Source of the DNA: Glutamicibacter soli
Lineage (GTDB): Bacteria; Actinomycetota; Actinomycetes; Actinomycetales; Micrococcaceae
Assembly (NCBI RefSeq): GCF_003309065.1
Contig: NZ_POAF01000005.1
Location: 248,001-312,000 of the forward strand
DNA length: 64,000 nt
Direction of reading: 5' to 3'
Shown here: positions 1 to 8,549 of the stretch, piece by piece
Position numbering within the stretch: the first letter of the stretch is position 1
Layout: every line of letters starts with the position of its first letter
Notes under the pieces: generated by a model
The model's database searches: none
What the model was told of the DNA's origin: nothing
Seen by the model: only the letters and a program-made list of their open reading frames with translations
Translations under genes and position numbers: made by a program

Positions 1-9
1 CTCGGACAT
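1..9 (-). CDS. grpE: GrpE nucleotide exchange factor, first codons only (partial)
   Basis: Only three codons (Met-Ser-Glu) fall inside the window, just downstream of dnaK on the same strand. A GGGAG ribosome-binding site lies in the intergenic bases overlapping the dnaK stop region. grpE is assigned because dnaK-grpE-dnaJ(-hspR) is the standard actinobacterial order and GrpE proteins often begin Met-Ser. The identity is inferred from position, not from sequence. Confidence 0.5.
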
Positions 10-22
10 ATTCCTAAACTCC

Positions 23-1873
23 CTACTTCTTGTCGGCTTCGTCTTCGTCGATGACCTCGGCGTCGACGATGTCTTCATCAGCGTTCGGCGCATCCTGCTC
101 GCCGGCAGCCGCGCCTTCGGCCTGGGTGTTGGCGTAGATTGCCTCGCCCAGCTTGGACTGCGAAGCCTGCAGCTTCTCGAACGCGGCCTTGACCTCGTCG
201 TCGTTGTCCTGCTTCTCCAAGGCGGCCTTCAAGGCGTCGACGTCGGCCTGGACCTCGGACTTGACCTCTTCAGGCAGCTTGTCCTCGTTGTCCTTGATCA
301 GCTTGTCCACCGAGTAGGCGGCCTGCTCGGCAGCGTTGCGGGTCTCGGCTGCCTCGCGGCGTGCCTTGTCCTCTTCCGCATGCGCTTCGGCTTCCTGCAC
401 CATGCGCTCGATGTCTTCCTTCGACAGCGAGGAGCCGCCGGTGATGGTCATCGACTGCTCGGTGCCGGTGCCCTTGTCCTTGGCGGACACGTGCACGATG
501 CCGTTGGCATCGATGTCGAAGGTGACCTCGACCTGCGGGATGCCGCGAGGAGCCGGAGCGATGCCGGTCAGCTCGAAGGTGCCCAGTGCCTTATTGTCGC
601 GGGTGAACTCGCGCTCGCCCTGGAAGACCTGGATCGATACCGAAGGCTGGTTGTCCTCGGCGGTGGTGAAGGTCTCCGAACGCTTGGTCGGGATCGCGGT
701 GTTGCGCTCGATCAGCTTGGTCATCACGCCGCCCTTGGTCTCAATGCCCAGGGACAGTGGGGTGACGTCGATCAGCAGCACGTCCTTGCGCTCGCCCTTC
801 AGCACGCCGGCCTGCAGGGCTGCGCCTACGGCGACAACCTCATCCGGGTTCACGCCCTTGTTGGCTTCCTTGCCGGCCAGGTCCTTGACCAGTTCGGCAA
901 CGGCTGGCATACGGGTCGAACCGCCAACGAGGATCACGTGGGCGATGTCGGAGATCTTCACGCCGGCTTCGGCGATGACGTCCTTGAATGGCTTCTTGGT
1001 GCGCTCCAGCAGATCTGCGGTCAGTTCCTGGAACTTCGCACGCGAGAGGTGCTCGTCCAGGTGTACCGGGCCCTCAGGGGTGACCGACAGGTACTGCAGC
1101 GAGATGTTGGTGCTGGTAGCCGAGGACAGTTCCTTCTTGGCCTGCTCTGCGGCTTCCTTCAGGCGCTGCAGTGCGATCTTGTCCTTGGACAGGTCTGCGC
1201 CCTTGGCCTTGGCCTGGGCCAGCAGCCAGTCGACAACACGCTGATCCCAGTCGTCGCCGCCCAGACGGTTGTCACCGGCGGTCGCGCGGACCTGGATGGT
1301 CGAGAAGCCGTCGTCATCCTTGCCAACTTCCAGCAGGGAGACGTCGAAGGTACCGCCACCGAGGTCGAAGACCAGGATGAGCTCGTCCTCGTTGCCCTTC
1401 TCCAGGCCGTAGGCCAGAGCAGCAGCAGTTGGCTCGTTGACGATGCGCAGCACGTTCAGGCCCGCGATCTCGCCGGCCTCCTTGGTGGCCTGGCGCTCGG
1501 CGTCGTTGAAGTATGCAGGAACGGTGATCACCGCGTCGGTGACCTTCTCGCCCAGGTACGACTCAGCGTCGTTCTTCAGCTTCATCAGGGTACGCGCCGA
1601 GATTTCCTGGGCGGTGTACTTCTTGTCATCGATGGCAACGGACCAGTCGGTGCCCATGTGGCGCTTGACCGATGCGATGGTGCGATCGATGTTGTTGACT
1701 GCCTGACGCTTGGCGATATCGCCGACCAGGACTTCGCCGCCCTTCGAGAAAGCAACGATGGACGGGGTAGTGCGGTTGCCTTCCGCGTTAGCGATGACGG
1801 TTGGCTCACCACCTTCGAGCACGGATACGACAGAGTTGGTGGTTCCAAGGTCAATACCTACGGCACGCGACAT
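23..1873 (-). CDS. dnaK: Hsp70 chaperone DnaK
   Basis: Cytoplasmic Hsp70 that binds unfolded peptides in an ATP-driven cycle with DnaJ and GrpE. The 616-residue length is normal for the family. Visible motifs are the N-terminal phosphate loop GIDLGTTNS (about 6-14), [12 protein letters not shown] (about 169-180) and [11 protein letters not shown] (about 315-325). A substrate-binding domain follows, then an acidic tail ending DEDEADKK. The ATG follows AAAGGAGAG at a good distance. It is the first gene of a minus-strand heat-shock operon continuing into grpE. The promoter region carries two HAIR elements, so HspR repression with DnaK as corepressor is expected. Long reading frames on the opposite strand are GC-rich shadows. 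Confidence 0.98.
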   Translation of the reverse strand: MSRAVGIDLGTTNSVVSVLEGGEPTVIANAEGNRTTPSIVAFSKGGEVLVGDIAKRQAVNNIDRTIASVKRHMGTDWSVAIDDKKYTAQEISARTLMKLKNDAESYLGEKVTDAVITVPAYFNDAERQATKEAGEIAGLNVLRIVNEPTAAALAYGLEKGNEDELILVFDLGGGTFDVSLLEVGKDDDGFSTIQVRATAGDNRLGGDDWDQRVVDWLLAQAKAKGADLSKDKIALQRLKEAAEQAKKELSSATSTNISLQYLSVTPEGPVHLDEHLSRAKFQELTADLLERTKKPFKDVIAEAGVKISDIAHVILVGGSTRMPAVAELVKDLAGKEANKGVNPDEVVAVGAALQAGVLKGERKDVLLIDVTPLSLGIETKGGVMTKLIERNTAIPTKRSETFTTAEDNQPSVSIQVFQGEREFTRDNKALGTFELTGIAPAPRGIPQVEVTFDIDANGIVHVSAKDKGTGTEQSMTITGGSSLSKEDIERMVQEAEAHAEEDKARREAAETRNAAEQAAYSVDKLIKDNEDKLPEEVKSEVQADVDALKAALEKQDNDDEVKAAFEKLQASQSKLGEAIYANTQAEGAAAGEQDAPNADEDIVDAEVIDEDEADKK

Positions 1874-1930
1874 AATGGCTCTCCTTTGCCTTGTCTGAAA
1901 AAAATCCCAACGCTGGGGGCTTGGGCCCCC

Positions 1931-1951
1931 ATTGAGCGCTTCGGACTCAAG
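1931..1951. promoter_or_regulatory. HAIR element 2 (HspR operator), downstream site
   Basis: ATTGAGC-N7-ACTCAAG matches the HspR inverted repeat CTTGAGT-N7-ACTCAAG at 12 of 14 positions. It overlaps the dnaK -10 and the transcription start, where bound repressor would block polymerase. Confidence 0.7.
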
Positions 1952-1977
1952 TTTACTCAGCCGGTTTCGACTGTCAA
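1950..1977 (-). promoter_or_regulatory. dnaK promoter (sigma-A type)
   Basis: On the minus strand TTGACA (1972-1977) is followed after 16 bp by TAAACT (1950-1955), near-consensus vegetative elements 76-77 bp upstream of the dnaK ATG. The -10 overlaps one HAIR element and the -35 lies next to the other. Confidence 0.7.
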
Positions 1978-1982
1978 ATTAA

Positions 1983-2003
1983 CTTGAGTGAACTCGACTC
2001 AAC
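1983..2003. promoter_or_regulatory. HAIR element 1 (HspR operator), upstream site
   Basis: CTTGAGT-N7-ACTCAAC matches the HAIR consensus at 13 of 14 positions. It sits just upstream of the dnaK -35. Two HAIR sites bracketing the promoter agree with classical HspR control of dnaK in actinobacteria. Confidence 0.8.
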
Positions 2004-2124
2004 TTTGCGCTCTGTCTTATTCAACGGGCGGGGTGGCAGAATAATTCCCATCAACCGAAAACTTTTTCAGACCACTCCTGACAGTCCGGTCACGAAGCGA
2101 AAACTACAGATCAAAGGCGGAAGA

Positions 2125-2355
2125 ATGGCACGAACCAAAAAGAAATTCTCCGAGCTGTCCCCCATTGCACGGGCAGCTGCCATCGTTGCGGGCGTGATCG
2201 AGGTTGCCTTATTCGCCGCCGCGCAGATCGACATCTACCGACGCAGGCCCGAGCAGATTCACGGAAGCAAGGGATTGTGGGTGGGGTTGTGCTTCATCAA
2301 CATTCTCGGTCCGCTGAGCTATTTCAGGTTCGGCCGCAAGAAGCCGCAGGACTAA
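2125..2355 (+). CDS. Small PLDc_N-domain membrane protein
   Basis: A 76-residue protein with a basic N-terminus, a hydrophobic segment (about 15-35), a charged IDIYRRRPEQ loop and a second hydrophobic segment with WVGLCFINILGPLSYFRFGRK. This is the PLDc_N pattern found at the N-terminus of cardiolipin synthases and as free-standing small actinobacterial membrane proteins. The frame is open further upstream, but the ATG at 2125 is preferred because it follows AAAGGCGGAAG and leaves the HAIR/promoter region free. Its role is unknown. It is transcribed away from dnaK and ends in a strong shared terminator. Confidence 0.8.
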   Translation: MARTKKKFSELSPIARAAAIVAGVIEVALFAAAQIDIYRRRPEQIHGSKGLWVGLCFINILGPLSYFRFGRKKPQD

Positions 2356-2375
2356 TCTCCGCCTCCAAGATGGCA

Positions 2376-2427
2376 CAAGCCGGAAGGAGCCCACGCACTA
2401 CTGGTGCGCGGGCTCCTTCCGGCTTTG
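2376..2427. terminator. Bidirectional intrinsic terminator
   Basis: A long stem (CAAGCCGGAAGGAGCCC pairing with GGGCTCCTTCCGGCTTTG) lies between two convergent genes, with short T runs on the plus side. Confidence 0.8.
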
Positions 2428-2453
2428 CTTTGCAGCGTGCCGAGGGGAACGAA

Positions 2454-2924
2454 TTATTTGGTCAGCAGCGGCATGCCGAGCCCTGCCAGGACTCCGAAGA
2501 TCACTCCCCACAAGATGATGGAAATGACCTGCCAGAAAATCACTTTCTGCTTCGATGCGCCGAAGGACACCAGCGCCGCCGAGGTGATCTGCGAGGGAAG
2601 CATGGTCTGGCCAACCAGGCTGACCCCTGCAATGCCGAACTTGTCGAAAGCCCTGCGGATCTTTTCGTATTTCGGCTTCTTGCCCTCCTTGCCTTGGCGC
2701 ACCTTGGAGCGTACGGCATGGGCGCTGTTGACGAACAAGAGCATGGAAATGCCGTTGCCGAGCACCGCAACAAGAATCCCGACCGCCGGCGGCAGGCCCA
2801 TCAGCACTCCGATGACGGACCCGAAGTAGGACTCGACGAAGGGAATAGCCGAAACCAGCGCGACCGCCAGCCACTGCAGCGGCTCGGGGCAAGCAGCGAC
2901 AAAATTCTGCAGTGATTCAATCAT
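2454..2924 (-). CDS. Small multidrug export protein family membrane protein
   Basis: A 156-residue integral membrane protein with about four hydrophobic segments. The N-terminal part has PFVESYFGSVIG and GLPPAVGILVAVLGN. A basic cytoplasmic loop (KVRQGKEGKKPKYEKIRRAF) follows, then GIAGVSLVGQTMLPSQITSAALVSFGA. This matches the Sm_multidrug_ex family of small putative exporters. The substrate is unknown and the efflux label rests on family naming only. It is a single gene, converging with the upstream PLDc_N gene at a shared terminator, and starts with ATG after AGGAGCACC. Confidence 0.7.
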   Translation of the reverse strand: MIESLQNFVAACPEPLQWLAVALVSAIPFVESYFGSVIGVLMGLPPAVGILVAVLGNGISMLLFVNSAHAVRSKVRQGKEGKKPKYEKIRRAFDKFGIAGVSLVGQTMLPSQITSAALVSFGASKQKVIFWQVISIILWGVIFGVLAGLGMPLLTK

Positions 2925-3070
2925 GGTCAGGTGCTCCTGGCTAGGCGAAATAGATATTTCCTCTACTTCAAGACTAGGTTGGAGGACTTCACCGACCGGT
3001 CATCCGCCGGGGCTAAACTTTCGGTCTAGTCAGTGCGCTCGACGCTCACCGGGCGCAGGGTGGCAAAAGA

Positions 3071-3101
3071 AATCCTCCGCTCGGCGTACGAGCGGAGGAT
3101 T
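3071..3101 (-). terminator. Intrinsic terminator of the DEAD-box helicase gene
   Basis: A perfect 13-bp stem (AATCCTCCGCTCG/CGAGCGGAGGATT, loop GCGTA) is followed on the minus strand by TCTTTTG. Confidence 0.8.
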
Positions 3102-3140
3102 CCTAGGTTGGCAGCCGTTGTTCCGGCTGGCCCGAAATGC

Positions 3141-4694
3141 CTAGCGGCTGCGGGTGGCAGGGCTGGTGGCGCGGCGCGGACCACGCGAGCGGCCCCCGGT
3201 CGAGGCGCCTTGGGCGGCGCGGCCACCCTGGCGCGAGCCGCGGCCTGCACCCGATGGGCGTTCCGAGTTCGCACCACGGCCTGCACCGGCCGGACGCTCG
3301 GATCCTGCGCCGCGGCCAGCGCGTGCTGGACGCTCGCCCGAGGCCTTCGGACTGCGTTCATTGCGGCGGCCCGACTCGCTGCGCTGCTGGTTCTGGCCCT
3401 CGCCGGCCGAACGGCCGCCGCGTGAACCGCGCCCGCCGCGCCCGCCGCGCGAACCGCCGGATTCGCCGGCAGGCTTGCGCTTGGCAGGGTTGCTCTGCTG
3501 CTTCACCGGGGCGGTGTACGGCACCAGTTCGGCCACTTCGCCCACGACGTCCTTGACGACCTGCGAGTCCAGGGAGACCTTTTCGAATGGGACCTTCTTC
3601 AGGCCTGCCTGCTTCATCAGGGTCGCGACGTCGCCCTGCTGGTCCGGGGTGCAGATGGTCACCACGGTTCCGCTGGAGCCGGCGCGGGCCGTGCGGCCTG
3701 ACCGGTGGGTGTAGGCCTTGTGCTCTGCCGGCGGATCGATGTGGACCACCAGTTCCACGCCGTCGACGTGCACGCCGCGGGCTGCTACGTCGGTGGCGAC
3801 CAGGACCTTTGCCTCGCCCGAGGCGAAGGCGGCCAGGTTGCGGTCGCGGGCGTTCTGCGACAGGTTGCCGTGCAGGTCAACGGTTGGCACGCCGGCCTTG
3901 GACAGCACTACAGCCATCTTCTTGGCGTGGTGCTTGGTGCGCATGAACATGATGCGGCGCGAGGTGCCCTGCGCCAGCACACGGACCAGGTCCTTCTTGT
4001 CGTCGTTGCTGACCACGAAGACGTGGTGCTCCATGGTGTTCACTGCGGCCTCGGGCGCATCCACCGAATGGATGGTCGGGCTGCTCAGGTAGCGCTTGAC
4101 GACCTTGTCCACGCCGTTGTCCAGGGTGGCGGAGAACAGCATGTGCTGGATGCCGGTCGGCATGCGGTCCATGATGCGGCGCACGACCGGGAGGAAACCC
4201 ATGTCTGCCATGTGGTCGGCTTCATCCAGCACCGAGATCTCAAGCTGCGACAGGTCAACGATCTTCTGCTTGATCAGGTCGTCGAGGCGGCCGGGGCAGG
4301 CGATGACGATGTCGACGCCCTCGTTCATGGCCTTTTCCTGTCGACTCTGCGCGACGCCGCCGTAGATCACGGTGGTGCGCAGGCCGGAGGCGGCGGCCAG
4401 CGGATCAACGGTCTTGGCGATCTGGGTCGCCAGTTCGCGGGTCGGCGCCATGATCAGTGCGCGCGGGAAACGGGCCTTGCGGCGCTGCGGGCGCTCGCTC
4501 AGGCGGGCCACCAGCGGCAGCGAGAAGGCCAGGGTCTTGCCCGAGCCGGTCTGGCCGCGCCCCAGCACGTCTCCGCCGGCAAGGGTGGAGGGAAGGGTTG
4601 CTTCCTGGATCGGGAACGGGGTGTCGATGCCGCGCTCGGTCAGCACGTCAACCAGGTTTGCGGGCACGCCAAGGGCGCTAAAAGTAGAAGTCAA
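3141..4694 (-). CDS. DEAD-box ATP-dependent RNA helicase with RGG-rich tail
   Basis: Remodels RNA and ribonucleoproteins using ATP; acts in the cytoplasm. In order: a Q-motif region (FPIQ at 27-30), Walker A GRGQTGSGKT (45-54), PTRELATQI, the DEAD box VLDEADHMADMGF (about 155-170), SAT, and HRSGRTARAG (motif VI, about 330). These make two complete RecA-like lobes. From about residue 400 the protein is low complexity and arginine/glycine rich, with GGRGGRG runs and a three-copy 12-residue repeat, as in RhlE/DeaD-like cold-shock helicases that bind RNA through basic tails. The start is a TTG that follows GAGAGAAAG and fits the family N-terminus. Monocistronic with its own terminator. Confidence 0.93.
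   Translation of the reverse strand: MTSTFSALGVPANLVDVLTERGIDTPFPIQEATLPSTLAGGDVLGRGQTGSGKTLAFSLPLVARLSERPQRRKARFPRALIMAPTRELATQIAKTVDPLAAASGLRTTVIYGGVAQSRQEKAMNEGVDIVIACPGRLDDLIKQKIVDLSQLEISVLDEADHMADMGFLPVVRRIMDRMPTGIQHMLFSATLDNGVDKVVKRYLSSPTIHSVDAPEAAVNTMEHHVFVVSNDDKKDLVRVLAQGTSRRIMFMRTKHHAKKMAVVLSKAGVPTVDLHGNLSQNARDRNLAAFASGEAKVLVATDVAARGVHVDGVELVVHIDPPAEHKAYTHRSGRTARAGSSGTVVTICTPDQQGDVATLMKQAGLKKVPFEKVSLDSQVVKDVVGEVAELVPYTAPVKQQSNPAKRKPAGESGGSRGGRGGRGSRGGRSAGEGQNQQRSESGRRNERSPKASGERPARAGRGAGSERPAGAGRGANSERPSGAGRGSRQGGRAAQGASTGGRSRGPRRATSPATRSR
3231..3338 (-). repeat. Three-copy 36-bp coding repeat in the helicase tail
   Basis: Three consecutive 12-residue units, GERPARAGRGAG, SERPAGAGRGAN and SERPSGAGRGSR, encode part of the disordered Arg/Gly-rich tail. 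Such in-frame repeats can change copy number between strains. Coordinates were derived by counting residues back from the stop codon. Confidence 0.65.
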
Positions 4695-4924
4695 TGCTCA
4701 AACTTTCTCTCTGAATTCGCGCGTCGTTTTCGACGCTCGGGTTCGCCGATCCAGGAGGAAGTCCGATGCGGGGCGGCAAGAAAAGTGCCCGACGCCCGCG
4801 CGAAAACACCGGGAATCCGGGAGTTTCCGCTCGAAGGAAATCAAGTCTGTCGACGACTACGCACCGAGGCGGGCCGGGTGTTTCAGGCGTTGAACCATCG
4901 ATGCGTACAGATTTCAATTCTACA

Positions 4925-4960
4925 GGCAGGCTCCGGGACTTAGCAGTCCCGGAGCCTGCC
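4925..4960 (-). terminator. Intrinsic terminator downstream of the MMPL gene
   Basis: A perfect 16-bp stem (GGCAGGCTCCGGGACT with its complement, loop TAGC) lies 48 bp past the MMPL stop codon. The interval 4695-4924 holds no convincing gene, only the upstream region of the helicase. Confidence 0.75.
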
Positions 4961-5007
4961 AACGGGGCGAATCACAGGAGATTTCCGCCACGTCTGAAGC
5001 CTGGCGC

Positions 5008-7167
5008 TCAGGCCCGGTGCACACCCGCCGACGTCTTTTCCTGCGCCAATTTCGAGGGCCACCACACCGCAGGGCCGATGTCCTCGACCAGCGCCGGCAC
5101 CAGCAGGCTTCGCACGATAAAGGTATCGAGCAGCACGCCGAAGGCCACGATGAAGCCCAGCTGCCCCAGGAACATGATCGGCACGACCCCCAGCGCGGCG
5201 AAGGTCGCCGCCAGCACGATGCCGGCAGAGGTGATCACGCCGCCGGTGACGGTCAGGCCGCGGCGCATCCCGTCCCGCGTGCCGTGCAGCAGCGTCTCCT
5301 CGCGCACCCGGGTCATCAGGAAGATGTTGTAGTCCACGCCAAGGGCCACCAGGAACACGAATCCGAACAGCGGCACCGAGGGGTCGGCGCCCACGTAGTC
5401 CAGGACGTGGTTGAACACCAGCGCGCTGACGCCCATCGCCGTGCCGTAGGAGAGCACCGTGGTCAGAATCAGCAGGACCGGAGCCAGGATCGAGCGCAGC
5501 AGAAGCATCAGGATGACCAGGATCGCGACCAGGGTGATCGGAATGATCTTGAACAGGTCGGCCTCGGCGGTGGAGTTCTTGTCCATCTGGGTCGCGGTTG
5601 TTCCGCCGACCAGGGTCGTCGCATCGATCTCGTGCACCGTCTCGCGCAGCTGCGTGACAGTGTTCGCGGCCGCATCCGAGTCCGCCGCATCGCTCAGGGT
5701 GACGGAAATCAGGTTCCGTCCTTCGACGGTGTACGCCGGGGCGCCGCGCTGGGCCATGGCCGGACCGCCGTCTTCGGCCTGCAGGTAGGCGGAGTCGACA
5801 CCGGGCACGTCAAGGACCGCGTCCAGGGTGGTGTTCGCCTCGGCCTCGTTGACGATCACGGTGGCCGGCGAGCCGCTGCCGCCCGGGAAGTGCTCGCCGA
5901 GCGCCACCTGCCCGTCGCGGGCCTCGGAGCCGCCGATCACCAGTTCGCTTTGCGGCACGCCGCTGGCCTTGAGCTGCAGCGAGAACGCCGCGCCGACGGC
6001 CAGCACCAGTGCCGTCACCATCCAGATCGGGCGGGGATGGGAAGCGACGAAGGCGGCGATGCGGGCCCACAGTCCAGGCTTGGCCGCCGCCTGCGTTTCC
6101 GCGTCCTGCGTTTTGGGCATGAACGGCCAGTAGGCGGCCCGGCCCAGCAGTCCGAGCACGGCCGGCAGGAAGGAGAGGGCGGCAATGATCGAGAAGACGA
6201 TGCCCGCCGCGCCGATCGGGCCCAGCGCCTTGTTGGAGTTCAGGTCGGAGAAGAGCAGGCACAGCAGGCCCACGGTCACGGTGCCGCCGGAGGCGATGAT
6301 CGGCTCCAGCGAGCGCTTCCAGGCCTTGGCCACTGCCTGCCAGCGGTTCAGCCCCGTGGACAGGGCTTCCTTGTGGCGGGCAACGAACAGCAGCGAGTAG
6401 TCGGTGGCCGCACCGATCACCAGGATCGAGAGAATGCCCTGGGCCTGGCCGTCCAGCCGGATGATCCCCTCCTTGGCCATGAAGTAGACCACCAGGATGG
6501 CGGCGCACAGCGCCACCATGGAGGTCATCAGCACGGTCAGCGGAAGCAGCAGCGAACGGTAGACCAGCAGCAGGATCACCAGCACCGCGACCAGCGCGAC
6601 ACCTAGCAGCACCCCGTCGATGCCGCCGAATGCCTCGATCAGGTCCGCGGAGAACCCGGCGGGACCGGTGACATAGCTGCTCATGCCCTCCGGCTGGATG
6701 TCTGCCAGCAGGGCGCGCAGCGCGGTTACGCCCTCATCGGCCTTGACGGTCGAGGAGATCGGCATGATGAATTCGGCAGCCTTGCCATCCTCGGCCAAAA
6801 ACGGCCCCGTCACCTGCCCGTCGAGGAACTCGAAATCGGAAAGCTTCTCGGCGAGCGCGGCGGCCTGCTTCTGGTCGACGCCGCTTTCGGAGGTCACCAG
6901 CACCACCGCGGGAATTGCGTCGCTCGTGCGGAACTTGTTCTGCCATTCAAGGGCCTGCGTCGCTTCCGCGCTGGCCGGGAGGAAAGCTGTCTGGTCGTTG
7001 GTCTGCACGTCCGAGAGTTTGCCGAAGGTTGGTCCGCCGACCCCCGCGATGCCGATCCAGAGCACGATCAGCAGGGAATACACCACCGCCCGGATGGCGA
7101 TGCCCTTTCCGCTGACTGAGCGCGCGGCGGGGTCGGCGGGCTCATCGACTTTCGCTATGTGCGACAT
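5008..7167 (-). CDS. MMPL-family RND transporter
   Basis: A 719-residue inner-membrane exporter of the MmpL/YdfJ type, likely driven by the proton gradient. It shows the two-fold RND layout: TM1, a large extracytoplasmic loop (about 60-190), a TM bundle with GAATDYSLLFVARHKEAL (about 250-270), then a second loop and bundle with FGFVFLVALGVDYNIFLMTRVREE (about 595-620). The conserved D-Y pair in each repeat is the usual proton-relay position. It starts with ATG after GAGGACAGCCCC. It is divergent from a marR gene 110 bp away, with an inverted repeat between them, so MarR-controlled efflux of an amphipathic compound is inferred. The substrate cannot be read from sequence. Confidence 0.9.
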   Translation of the reverse strand: MSHIAKVDEPADPAARSVSGKGIAIRAVVYSLLIVLWIGIAGVGGPTFGKLSDVQTNDQTAFLPASAEATQALEWQNKFRTSDAIPAVVLVTSESGVDQKQAAALAEKLSDFEFLDGQVTGPFLAEDGKAAEFIMPISSTVKADEGVTALRALLADIQPEGMSSYVTGPAGFSADLIEAFGGIDGVLLGVALVAVLVILLLVYRSLLLPLTVLMTSMVALCAAILVVYFMAKEGIIRLDGQAQGILSILVIGAATDYSLLFVARHKEALSTGLNRWQAVAKAWKRSLEPIIASGGTVTVGLLCLLFSDLNSNKALGPIGAAGIVFSIIAALSFLPAVLGLLGRAAYWPFMPKTQDAETQAAAKPGLWARIAAFVASHPRPIWMVTALVLAVGAAFSLQLKASGVPQSELVIGGSEARDGQVALGEHFPGGSGSPATVIVNEAEANTTLDAVLDVPGVDSAYLQAEDGGPAMAQRGAPAYTVEGRNLISVTLSDAADSDAAANTVTQLRETVHEIDATTLVGGTTATQMDKNSTAEADLFKIIPITLVAILVILMLLLRSILAPVLLILTTVLSYGTAMGVSALVFNHVLDYVGADPSVPLFGFVFLVALGVDYNIFLMTRVREETLLHGTRDGMRRGLTVTGGVITSAGIVLAATFAALGVVPIMFLGQLGFIVAFGVLLDTFIVRSLLVPALVEDIGPAVWWPSKLAQEKTSAGVHRA

Positions 7168-7229
7168 GGGGCTGTCCTCACGTTGATTCGAATAGTTGCG
7201 ACCGCTGTGGCCTACCGCTACAGCGTACC

Positions 7230-7256
7230 AACATTTAGTTTGATGATGGAAATGTT
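7230..7256. promoter_or_regulatory. Inverted repeat, probable MarR operator
   Basis: AACATTT (7230-7236) and AAATGTT (7250-7256) form a perfect inverted repeat with a 13-bp spacer. It lies in the AT-rich divergent region between the MMPL exporter and the marR gene, overlapping where the marR -35 would be. An autoregulatory MarR operator is the natural reading. Confidence 0.55.
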
Positions 7257-7265
7257 TACTTAGTT

Positions 7266-7271
7266 TATAAT
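7266..7271 (+). promoter_or_regulatory. marR -10 element, leaderless start
   Basis: A perfect TATAAT ends six bases before the ATG, so transcription should begin at or next to the start codon. No ribosome-binding site is present. Confidence 0.7.
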
Positions 7272-7277
7272 TGTGTT

Positions 7278-7748
7278 ATGGACGCGAGCACACACCACCG
7301 GCTGTTGCAGCTGCTGCAGGATTTCGGGCAGGCCTCGGACCGCTACGTGGAATCCACCGGCGGGCACTACGGCACGCACCGGACCGACATGAACGGCCTG
7401 ACAGTGATCATGAAATACCAGCGCGCCGGAACCTCGCCCTCGCCCCGGGACTTGAGCAGGGAACTGCAGCTCAGCTCCCCCGCCACCACGGCCATGCTCG
7501 ACCGGCTGGACCGGCTGGGCTACATCATCCGCCAGCGAAGCGAGCAGGACCGCCGCAGCGTGCACATCGCCCTGACCGAGAAGGCCATGGCCGAGGCGCG
7601 GGAGATGTTCCGACCGCTCGGAGCGAAAATGATGGAGCTGATCTCCTCCTACGACGAGCAGCAGGTCGCACTGCTCAGCGACTTCATGGCCCGGGCCGTC
7701 GCCGGCGTGGATGAAGCCCGGCTGGAAGTCCTCGCGCCGCCGAACTAA
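7278..7748 (+). CDS. MarR-family transcriptional regulator
   Basis: A 156-residue winged-helix regulator. The central region has DLSRELQLSSPATTAMLDRLDRLGYIIRQRSEQDRRS (about 60-97), the typical MarR recognition helix plus wing with the Asp-Arg-Arg signature. Flanking helices form the dimer interface. It lies divergently from the MMPL exporter and probably represses both genes through the repeat at 7230-7256. The ATG sits six bases after a consensus -10, indicating a leaderless transcript. The ligand is unknown. Confidence 0.9.
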   Translation: MDASTHHRLLQLLQDFGQASDRYVESTGGHYGTHRTDMNGLTVIMKYQRAGTSPSPRDLSRELQLSSPATTAMLDRLDRLGYIIRQRSEQDRRSVHIALTEKAMAEAREMFRPLGAKMMELISSYDEQQVALLSDFMARAVAGVDEARLEVLAPPN

Positions 7749-7810
7749 GCCTCCTGCCGAACGCCCCGTCATGACCAGTCTTCGAGTCAAGAGAACTCCT
7801 GCAGTGCCAC

Positions 7811-7816
7811 TACCCT
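7811..7816 (+). promoter_or_regulatory. -10 element of the LysE-family gene, leaderless start
   Basis: TACCCT followed by exactly six bases (AGACAG) and the GTG start. The spacing equals that of marR upstream. Confidence 0.5.
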
Positions 7817-7822
7817 AGACAG

Positions 7823-8446
7823 GTGGCACTTTCTCTCTGGCTTTCACTTCTCGGCGCAACCATCGTCATCAGCTTCACCCCGGGCGCCGGGGCCATCAAC
7901 ACGATGAACAACTCGATGCGCCAAGGCTGGCGCGCTTCCATCTGGGGAGTGATCGGCCAGCAGATCGCCCTGCTGATCCACGTGGTCATCGTCGCCGCCG
8001 GAGTGGGCCTGCTGGTCTCCAGCTCCCCGCTGCTCTTCGCGGGCATCCGCTATGCCGGCGCCGCCTATCTGGTCTACCTGGGCATCCGGATGATGCTGTC
8101 CAAACCGGATGTCGCCTCGGACGGAACCAGCACCGGCGGCACGCTCACCCGTGGCGCCATGCTGCGCCGCGGCATCCTGGTCAATCTGCTGAACCCGAAG
8201 GCGATTGTCTTCTTCCTGGCATTCACCCCGCAGTTCATCCGCACCGACCAGCCGCTGTTGCCGCAATACCTGATCTATATCGGCACCATCGTCGCAGTCG
8301 ACGTGCTGGTGATGTTCTTCTTCTTCGCAGGCACCGCGCGCAGCTTCCAGCGCTTCACCACCACCGTGCGCGGGGCCAAGCTGCTCAATATCGTCTTCGG
8401 CGTCCTGTTCATTCTCGTCGCCGCGATGATGCTCCTAATCCACTAA
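7823..8446 (+). CDS. LysE/RhtB-family amino acid exporter
   Basis: A 207-residue membrane protein with about six hydrophobic segments. The family signature near the N-terminus is FTPGAGAINTMNNSMRQGW (about 18-36). GAAYLVYLGIRMML, typical of LysE/RhtB translocators, follows at about 75-92. These proteins export amino acids or related metabolites using the proton gradient; the substrate here is unknown. The start is GTG, chosen because the signature begins at the usual distance and a -10 hexamer lies six bases upstream. Same strand as marR but with its own promoter. Confidence 0.88.
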   Translation: MALSLWLSLLGATIVISFTPGAGAINTMNNSMRQGWRASIWGVIGQQIALLIHVVIVAAGVGLLVSSSPLLFAGIRYAGAAYLVYLGIRMMLSKPDVASDGTSTGGTLTRGAMLRRGILVNLLNPKAIVFFLAFTPQFIRTDQPLLPQYLIYIGTIVAVDVLVMFFFFAGTARSFQRFTTTVRGAKLLNIVFGVLFILVAAMMLLIH

Positions 8447-8470
8447 TCACCCCGTGATTTTGGGGTTGCT
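8447..8470 (+). terminator. Weak hairpin after the LysE-family gene
   Basis: ACCCC-GTGATTTT-GGGGT forms a short hairpin just past the stop codon, followed by TGCTC. It is a plausible but weak terminator. Confidence 0.35.
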
Positions 8471-8537
8471 CTAAATCGTTGCCGTATTGTTGCTGATTAT
8501 CTTGCGCGTAGCTCTCGATCGAAATGTGATGTGGCCA

Positions 8538-8543
8538 TAGACT
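8538..8543 (+). promoter_or_regulatory. -10 element of the phosphatase gene, leaderless start
   Basis: TAGACT, six bases (GATGCC), then ATG. The configuration is the same as at 7266 and 7811. Confidence 0.55.
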
Positions 8544-8549
8544 GATGCC

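Noticed and set aside
380-1987. 535-codon open frame opposite dnaK
   Set aside because: GC-rich antisense shadow of dnaK. It would also run through the dnaK promoter and HAIR sites, and its composition shows no domain.
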